Of a stretch of DNA of 64,000 bases, positions 59,199 to 64,000 are shown piece by piece. Position 1 is the stretch's first letter; every line of letters begins with the position of its first letter. The stretch is from an uncultured Faecalibacterium sp. (GTDB lineage Bacteria > Bacillota > Clostridia > Oscillospirales > Ruminococcaceae): NCBI GenBank assembly GCA_934539245.1, contig CAKTCK010000007.1, positions 1 through 64,000 on the forward strand, written 5' to 3'. The notes under the pieces were generated by a model. The model made no database searches, was not told the origin of the DNA, and saw nothing but the letters and a program-made list of their open reading frames with translations. Both the position numbers and the translations under genes were made by a program.

Positions 59199-60569
59199 AT
59201 GGAACAACAACACAAGCGCAGCGCGTTCTCCGGTAAGATCGGGTTCGTGCTGTCGGCCGCAGGCGCTTCGGTGGGTCTGGGCAACATCTGGCGCTTCCCG
59301 TATCTGGCAGCCAAATACGGCGGCGGCATTTTCCTGCTGGTATACATTCTGCTGGCAGTCACCTTTGGCTATACCATGATCGTAGCCGAGACCGCGTTGG
59401 GCCGTATGACCCACAAAAGCCCTGTCAGCGCCTACGCCCACTTCGGCAAGGGGAAAGGCATCCGGTTCGGCGGCTGGATCAACGCCATCATCCCCATTTT
59501 GATCGTGCCGTATTATTCGGTCATCGGCGGCTGGGTCATCCACTATCTGGCCGAGTACCTGTGCGGACGCGGCGGGAATCTGGCGGCGGACGGCTATTTC
59601 TCCGCCTTTATCACCAATGGCTTGCAGGCCGAGCTGGCGTTTTTGCTGTTCAGCTTGTTCACGCTGGGCGTCATCTTTGCCGGTGTGCGCAACGGCGTGG
59701 AGCGCGTCTCCAAGGTGATGATGCCGGTGCTGGTGGTGCTTTCGCTGGTCATTGCGGGCTACTCTGTCACCCGTCCCGGCGCACTGGCGGGTGTGAAGTA
59801 TTTTCTGGTGCCCAACCCCAAAAACTTTTCGTGGATGACCGTGGTCACCGCCATGGGGCAGATGTTCTACTCGCTGTCCATCGCCATGGGCATTCTGGTC
59901 ACCTTCGGCTCTTATATGAAGAAGGATGTCTCTATTGAGGAGTCCACCGAGAACGTGGAGGTGTTCGATACCGCCATTGCCATCATGGCAGGTCTGATGA
60001 TCATCCCGGCGGTGTTCGCCTTCTCCGGCGGCGACCCGGACACCCTGCAGGCCGGCCCTGCACTGATGTTCATCACCATCCCCAAAGTTTTTGCCAGCAT
60101 GGGTCTGGGCACTGTGGTGGGTGTGCTGTTCTTTGTGCTGGTGCTGTTTGCAGCCATTACCAGCTCCATCGCTCTGACCGAGAGCGCCGTCTCCACCTTT
60201 GAGGACGAGCTGGGTTGGGACCGCACCCGCTCCACCGTGCTCATCGGCGCCATCATGGTGGTGCTGGGCAGCCTGTCGGCGCTGGGCTACGGCCCGCTGG
60301 CCGGGGTGACCGTGTTCGGGATGCAGTTCTTGGACTTCTTCGACTTCCTGACCAACTCGGTCATGATGCCCATTGCAGCCATTGCCACCTGCCTGCTGGT
60401 GTCCCGCGTCATCGGCGTGGAGCAGATCGCGCAGGAGGTGGAGCAGGACGGTCAGCGGTTCCGCCGCAAGCCGGTGTTCAATTTTATGATCCGCTGGCTG
60501 TGCCCCATTTTTGCGGCCATCATTCTGGCAAGCTCGGTGGCAAATGCTCTGGGTTGGATCGCCATGTAA
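59199..60569 (+). CDS. Sodium-dependent transporter, NSS (SNF) family
   Basis: A 456-residue symporter with about 11-12 helices, like bacterial LeuT/MhsT-type amino-acid carriers. The N-terminal KIGFVLSAAGASVGLGNIWRFPYLAAKYGGG is the sodium/substrate-binding signature of the family, with the unwound helix-1 Gly pair; the second ETALGRMT and the helix-6 region YSLSIAMGILVTFGSY are also typical. Substrate probably a neutral amino acid. AAAGAGGA precedes ATG. Confidence 0.93.
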   Translation: MEQQHKRSAFSGKIGFVLSAAGASVGLGNIWRFPYLAAKYGGGIFLLVYILLAVTFGYTMIVAETALGRMTHKSPVSAYAHFGKGKGIRFGGWINAIIPILIVPYYSVIGGWVIHYLAEYLCGRGGNLAADGYFSAFITNGLQAELAFLLFSLFTLGVIFAGVRNGVERVSKVMMPVLVVLSLVIAGYSVTRPGALAGVKYFLVPNPKNFSWMTVVTAMGQMFYSLSIAMGILVTFGSYMKKDVSIEESTENVEVFDTAIAIMAGLMIIPAVFAFSGGDPDTLQAGPALMFITIPKVFASMGLGTVVGVLFFVLVLFAAITSSIALTESAVSTFEDELGWDRTRSTVLIGAIMVVLGSLSALGYGPLAGVTVFGMQFLDFFDFLTNSVMMPIAAIATCLLVSRVIGVEQIAQEVEQDGQRFRRKPVFNFMIRWLCPIFAAIILASSVANALGWIAM

Positions 60570-60633
60570 AGTAAAGAAAACAGGTCTTTCTAGCAGCAGA
60601 ACGCAGGCTTTTTAACAGGATAAGGTGGTTCTT

Positions 60634-62373
60634 ATGAAAATGGAAACCTTGAAACAGCAGATCCTGACAGCAAAGGGTGACATGCGGGCAGAGCTGGTGC
60701 TGAAAAATGCCCGTGTCATCAACGTGTTCACAAACGAGATCGAGCAGGCCGATGTAGCCATCCGTCAAGGGGTCATCCTTGGCGTGGGGCACTACACCGG
60801 CGAGATCGAACTGGACTTGCAGGGCAAATATGTCTGCCCGGGTCTTGTGGATGGGCACATCCATATTGAAAGCTCCATGCTCTGCGACCCGGCCTTTGAA
60901 CAGGCGGTACTGCCCCACGGCACTACGGCAGTGGTCACCGACCCGCACGAGATCTCCAATGTGGCCGGTACGGCGGGACTGGACTTTATGCTGGAAACTA
61001 CGAAAGATTTGGCACTTTCGGTCTACTTTATGCTGCCCTCCTGTGTGCCCGCCACCGGGCTGGACGAGTCCGGCGCGGTGCTGGAAGCAGAGCAGCTGCG
61101 CCCCTATTACCAGCAGCCCCGGGTGCTGGGTCTGGCGGAGCTGATGAACTCCTACGGCACAGTGCGCGCGGACGAAAAGATCCTACAAAAGATCTGCGAC
61201 TGCACCGCTGCGGGCAAAAAGATCGACGGCCACGCACCCTTCCTCAGCGGGGAAGAGCTGAACGCCTATATCGCCGCCGGGGTGCAGTCCGACCATGAGT
61301 GCTCGGACATCCACGAGGCCATGGAAAAGCTGCGGCGCGGCCAGTACATCATGGTGCGGGAGGGCACGGCAGCCCAGAATATGGACAGCCTGCTGCCTCT
61401 GTTCCGGGAGCCCTATTGCAGCCGCTGTATGCTGGTGACCGACGACAAGCACCCCGGCGACCTGTTGCAGGGCGGGCATATCGACTATATCATCCGCAAG
61501 GCCATTGCTGCCGGGGTAGACCCGGTGGTGGCGGTGCGGATGGGCACCCTTGTCCCGTGCCAGTATTTCGGCCTTGCGCACAGCGGCGCGGTAGCCCCCG
61601 GCTATACCGCCGACCTGATCGTGCTGTCAAATCTGGAACAGTTCACAGTAGAGCAGGTGTACAAAAAGGGCAAACTGGTGGCGCAGCAGGGCAAAATGCT
61701 GCACCCCGCCACCCTTGCGGTGGACAGAGCGCGGTTTGCGCGGGTGTTCGATTCCTTTAATATGGACGAGATCACCCCGGAGCAATTGCAGCTGAAGCAG
61801 ACCGGCACCCGGCAGCGGGTGATCTGCTTGACCCCGCACGCGCTGCTGACCACGGAAAAGATCGTTCCGTTCTGTCAGCATCCGGGCACAGCGCCCGGCG
61901 TGGACGTGGCGCAGCAGATCGTCAAGCTGGCGGTATTCGAGCGGCATCACCGCTCCGGTCATGTGGGATTGGGCTTTTTGGGCAACTACGGCCTGCAATG
62001 CGGCGCGGTGGCTTCCAGCATCGCCCACGACTCCCACAACCTCATCGTGGTGGGCACCAACGATGCCGACATGGTGCTGGCGGGCAACACGGTGCGCAAA
62101 AATAAAGGCGGCTTAGCCTTTGCACTGAACGGACAGGTGGTAGGGGAGCTGCCGCTGCCGGTGGCAGGGCTTATGAGCACCGAAAGCGCCGAGGCCGTGG
62201 AGGAAAAGCTGCAAACGCTCAAGGCATCGCTGAAAGCCCACGGCATCTCGGAGGACATCGACGCCTTTATGACCCTTGCCTTCGTCAGCCTGCCGGTCAT
62301 CCCGAAGCTGCGGCTGAACACTTACGGCATTGTGGATGTGGATGCCCAGCAGATCGTCCCGGCGGTGTTCTGA
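60634..62373 (+). CDS. ade: Adenine deaminase
   Basis: A 579-residue amidohydrolase converting adenine to hypoxanthine and ammonia. Metal-binding DGHIHIESSML and DPHEISNVAG, the central HAPFLSGEELNAYIAAGVQSDHEC, LVTDDKHPGDLLQGGHIDYIIRKA, and the C-terminal adenine-deaminase domain with FLGNYGLQCGAVASSIAHDSHNLIVVGTNDADM are all in place, with normal length. ATG 60634 follows AAGGTGG; a frame starting nine bases earlier is less likely. Lies 64 bases after the symporter, maybe co-transcribed. Confidence 0.96.
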   Translation: MKMETLKQQILTAKGDMRAELVLKNARVINVFTNEIEQADVAIRQGVILGVGHYTGEIELDLQGKYVCPGLVDGHIHIESSMLCDPAFEQAVLPHGTTAVVTDPHEISNVAGTAGLDFMLETTKDLALSVYFMLPSCVPATGLDESGAVLEAEQLRPYYQQPRVLGLAELMNSYGTVRADEKILQKICDCTAAGKKIDGHAPFLSGEELNAYIAAGVQSDHECSDIHEAMEKLRRGQYIMVREGTAAQNMDSLLPLFREPYCSRCMLVTDDKHPGDLLQGGHIDYIIRKAIAAGVDPVVAVRMGTLVPCQYFGLAHSGAVAPGYTADLIVLSNLEQFTVEQVYKKGKLVAQQGKMLHPATLAVDRARFARVFDSFNMDEITPEQLQLKQTGTRQRVICLTPHALLTTEKIVPFCQHPGTAPGVDVAQQIVKLAVFERHHRSGHVGLGFLGNYGLQCGAVASSIAHDSHNLIVVGTNDADMVLAGNTVRKNKGGLAFALNGQVVGELPLPVAGLMSTESAEAVEEKLQTLKASLKAHGISEDIDAFMTLAFVSLPVIPKLRLNTYGIVDVDAQQIVPAVF

Positions 62374-62390
62374 AAAAAGTAGAAGAATAA

Positions 62391-62432
62391 AATTCAATGC
62401 GCCAGACTCGCGGGTCTGGCGCATTTGAATTT
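62391..62432. terminator. Bidirectional terminator between ade and modC-like gene
   Basis: AATTCAA-GCGCCAGAC and its complement around TCGCG, A/T-rich on both sides. Confidence 0.88.
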
Positions 62433-62445
62433 TAGACAAATTTTT

Positions 62446-63495
62446 TCAGCCTTTCAGCGGCATGATGCTCTCCGGCGCGGCACACAGGTACTGCGGCGCG
62501 GCGGGCGCTGCCGAGCAAAGGCTTTTTTTGCCCACCTTCCACCACAGCTGCGCCGTACCCTCCGGCGAGGTGCAGATGAGGTTCCAGTCAAAGGGGTTCT
62601 CACTGGTGGAAACGGCTTTTACCGGGATGGCATTGGGCACATCGGCGGTGCAGGGCGCAAAGTCGTGGGCACGGATGCCCACAGCGGTACAGCCTGCCGG
62701 GACAGGCAGCGCCAGCCGCAGGGTGGTGTCCCAGCCGTCCAGCCGGACGGTGTGGCTGTCCAGCGGGGTGCAGGGCAGAATGTTCTTGCAGCCGGTCAGC
62801 CGTGCGGCGGCGACGCTCTGCGGGTCGGCAAACACCTCTTTTGTGCTGCCGGTGCGCAGCACCTGCCCTTCGTTCAGCACGATCATCTCTTTGCACAGGC
62901 GGTAGGCCTCGTCCCGGTTGTGGGTCACCAGCAGGGCGGTACCCGCAAAGCTTGCCAGCAGGCTGCCTACCTCGCCCTCTACCTCTTCCCGCAGATAGCT
63001 GTCCAACGCGCTGAAGGGCTCGTCCAGCATCAGGATACGTGGCTTGCCCACCAGAATGCGTGCCAGCGCGGCGCGCTGCTGCTGTCCGCCGGAAAGCTGG
63101 GCAGGGTAGCGTTTTGCCAGCGCTTCCAACCGCATGGCGCGCAGCATCTCGGCGCAGGCGGCGCGGCGGGCGGCGGGGTCTTTTTCTGCCTTCAGGCCGC
63201 AAAGGATATTCTGCTCCACAGTCATGTTGGGGAACAGGGCGTAGTTCTGGAACAGCAGTCCCACGCCCCGCTGCTGCGGCGGCAGGTCGATGTGCCGGTC
63301 ACTGTCGAACAGCACCCGCCCGTCCAGCACGATGCGTCCGCGGTCCGGCTTTACGATGCCCGCGATGCACCGCAGGGTCATGCTTTTGCCGCAGCCGGAA
63401 GCGCCCAGCAAAGCGGTGGAGGTGTTGTCGGCGGTAAAAGCGGCGCGGAGGGTGAAGCCGTCCAGCTTTTTTTCAATGTTGACTTCAAGGCTCAT
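62446..63495 (-). CDS. modC: Molybdate-type ABC transporter ATP-binding protein
   Basis: A 349-residue ATPase: Walker [37 protein letters not shown], signature [19 protein letters not shown], Walker [14 protein letters not shown]-loop VTHNRDEA, then a TOBE-like C-terminal domain (about 250-345). The domain make-up and the partner permease point to ModC, but a sulfate or other oxyanion importer is possible. ATG 63495 overlaps the permease stop by four bases. Confidence 0.83.
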   Translation of the reverse strand: MSLEVNIEKKLDGFTLRAAFTADNTSTALLGASGCGKSMTLRCIAGIVKPDRGRIVLDGRVLFDSDRHIDLPPQQRGVGLLFQNYALFPNMTVEQNILCGLKAEKDPAARRAACAEMLRAMRLEALAKRYPAQLSGGQQQRAALARILVGKPRILMLDEPFSALDSYLREEVEGEVGSLLASFAGTALLVTHNRDEAYRLCKEMIVLNEGQVLRTGSTKEVFADPQSVAAARLTGCKNILPCTPLDSHTVRLDGWDTTLRLALPVPAGCTAVGIRAHDFAPCTADVPNAIPVKAVSTSENPFDWNLICTSPEGTAQLWWKVGKKSLCSAAPAAPQYLCAAPESIMPLKG

Positions 63496-64000
63496 TTCCG
63501 GGCACCCGCTTTCTGTTTTTTCTCCAGCAGGTTCACCGCCAGCAGCACCACCGCCGAAATGGCGATATCCACCAGCACCCACCGCATGGCGCCCAGTTCA
63601 TCGTTGGTGCGCCAGAGCTGGTAGACCGTGGTGGCAATGGTGGCGGTCTTGCCGGGGGTGTAGCCCGCGATCATGCTGGTAGCGCCGTATTCGCCCAGTG
63701 CCCGGGCAAAAGCCAGCACTGTGCCCGCCAGAATGCCCTGACGGCAGGCGGGCATCCGCACCCGCCAAAAGATCCATGTATCGGACTGTCCCAGCGTCTG
63801 CGCCGACCACGCCAGCGTTTCGTCAAAGCTTTCAAACGCGCCGCGCGCGGTGCGGTACATCAGCGGAAAAGCCACCACGATGGAGGCAAAGATGGCGCTG
63901 TACCAGTTCATGACCAGCTTTACCCCGAACTGCTGCATGAAAAAGATGCCCAGCGGCCGCTTTGCGCCGAAGAGCAGCAGCAGAAAGTAGCCCACCACCG
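63492..64000 (-). CDS. modB: Molybdate-type ABC transporter permease, partial
   Basis: The last 168 or so residues of an inner-membrane permease that continues beyond the right edge. It contains VVAFPLMYRTARGAFESFDETLAWSAQTLGQSDTWIFWRVRMPACRQGILAGTVLAFARALGEYGATSMIAG, the ModB/CysT EAA loop and the conserved GEYGA segment. The stop overlaps the ATPase start. The binding protein (modA) would lie further right. Confidence 0.85.
   Translation of the reverse strand, partial: VVGYFLLLLFGAKRPLGIFFMQQFGVKLVMNWYSAIFASIVVAFPLMYRTARGAFESFDETLAWSAQTLGQSDTWIFWRVRMPACRQGILAGTVLAFARALGEYGATSMIAGYTPGKTATIATTVYQLWRTNDELGAMRWVLVDIAISAVVLLAVNLLEKKQKAGARK

Noticed and set aside
1-64000. tRNA, rRNA, insertion-sequence transposase or prophage genes
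   Set aside because: None seen; the gene-free stretches contain promoters, riboswitches, hairpins and short inverted-repeat elements only.

Overview
The window looks like chromosome of a GC-rich Gram-positive gut anaerobe of the Ruminococcaceae/Oscillospiraceae, most like Faecalibacterium. This is judged from protein style only: Ser/Ala-rich linkers after lipoboxes, feoA-feoA-feoB with a Cys-rich FeoB partner, DUF3793 and DUF1846 genes, T-box and SAM-I control of methionine genes, and TTGACA/TATAAT-type promoters in GC-rich sequence. No rRNA, tRNA, CRISPR array, prophage or transposase gene was seen. Genes are dense on both strands and mostly core metabolism, transport and envelope functions; both window edges cut genes (an S1-domain protein on the left, a ModB-type permease on the right).

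Layout. 1-4.6 kb: end of an S1-domain gene, a GtrA-family membrane protein, a 44-residue membrane peptide, deoC, a GGDEF protein, and metK behind a SAM-I riboswitch. 4.7-12.9 kb: envelope block with a SpoIID-like protein, two family-2 glycosyltransferases and the dTDP-rhamnose genes rfbA, rfbD and rfbB with a small membrane protein between them (no rfbC here). 12.9-13.5 kb: uridine-kinase-like gene. 13.6-22 kb: probable iron regulon (DUF3793, feoA-feoA-feoB, FeoB-associated Cys-rich peptide, a degenerate DtxR-like regulator and a two-gene ABC exporter), tied together by a repeated 16-bp palindrome GTTA-N8-TAAC. 22-28.2 kb: oligopeptide ABC importer on the minus strand with a structured attenuator leader. 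28.4-32.7 kb: ferredoxin-like protein, a trigger-factor-like chaperone without the ribosome-docking domain, and a large polytopic membrane protein.

32.8-36.4 kb: glgB divergent from an intracellular GH13 glucosidase/amylase. 36.4-37.6 kb: NiaR-type and TetR-type regulators. 37.7-42.2 kb: polar amino-acid ABC importer, nitroreductase and a split ThrE exporter. 42.4-47.9 kb: methionine block, with a Met-specific T-box followed by metQ-metN-metI, metY and metA; MetQ appears circularly permuted. 48-53.4 kb: flavin reductase, GtrB-like glycosyltransferase, Crp/Fnr regulator, an orphan substrate-binding lipoprotein and a C69 dipeptidase. 53.6-57.3 kb: fructose PTS operon fruR-fruK-fruA. 57.5-64 kb: DUF1846 protein, NSS-family sodium symporter, adenine deaminase and a molybdate-type ABC transporter.

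How it fits together. Methionine supply is controlled at two levels: SAM represses metK through the riboswitch, while uncharged tRNA-Met induces uptake and synthesis through the T-box. MetA carries Glu111, predicting O-acetylhomoserine, which is the substrate of the neighbouring MetY. Iron uptake genes share one operator type. Three MITE-like palindromic repeats (about 14.6, 28.3 and 51.7 kb, the last related to 46.9 kb) fill most of the otherwise gene-free stretches. Strongest leads: the permuted MetQ, the GTTA-N8-TAAC regulon with its possible small RNA, the opp attenuator leader, and the OadB-like motif inside GtrA.
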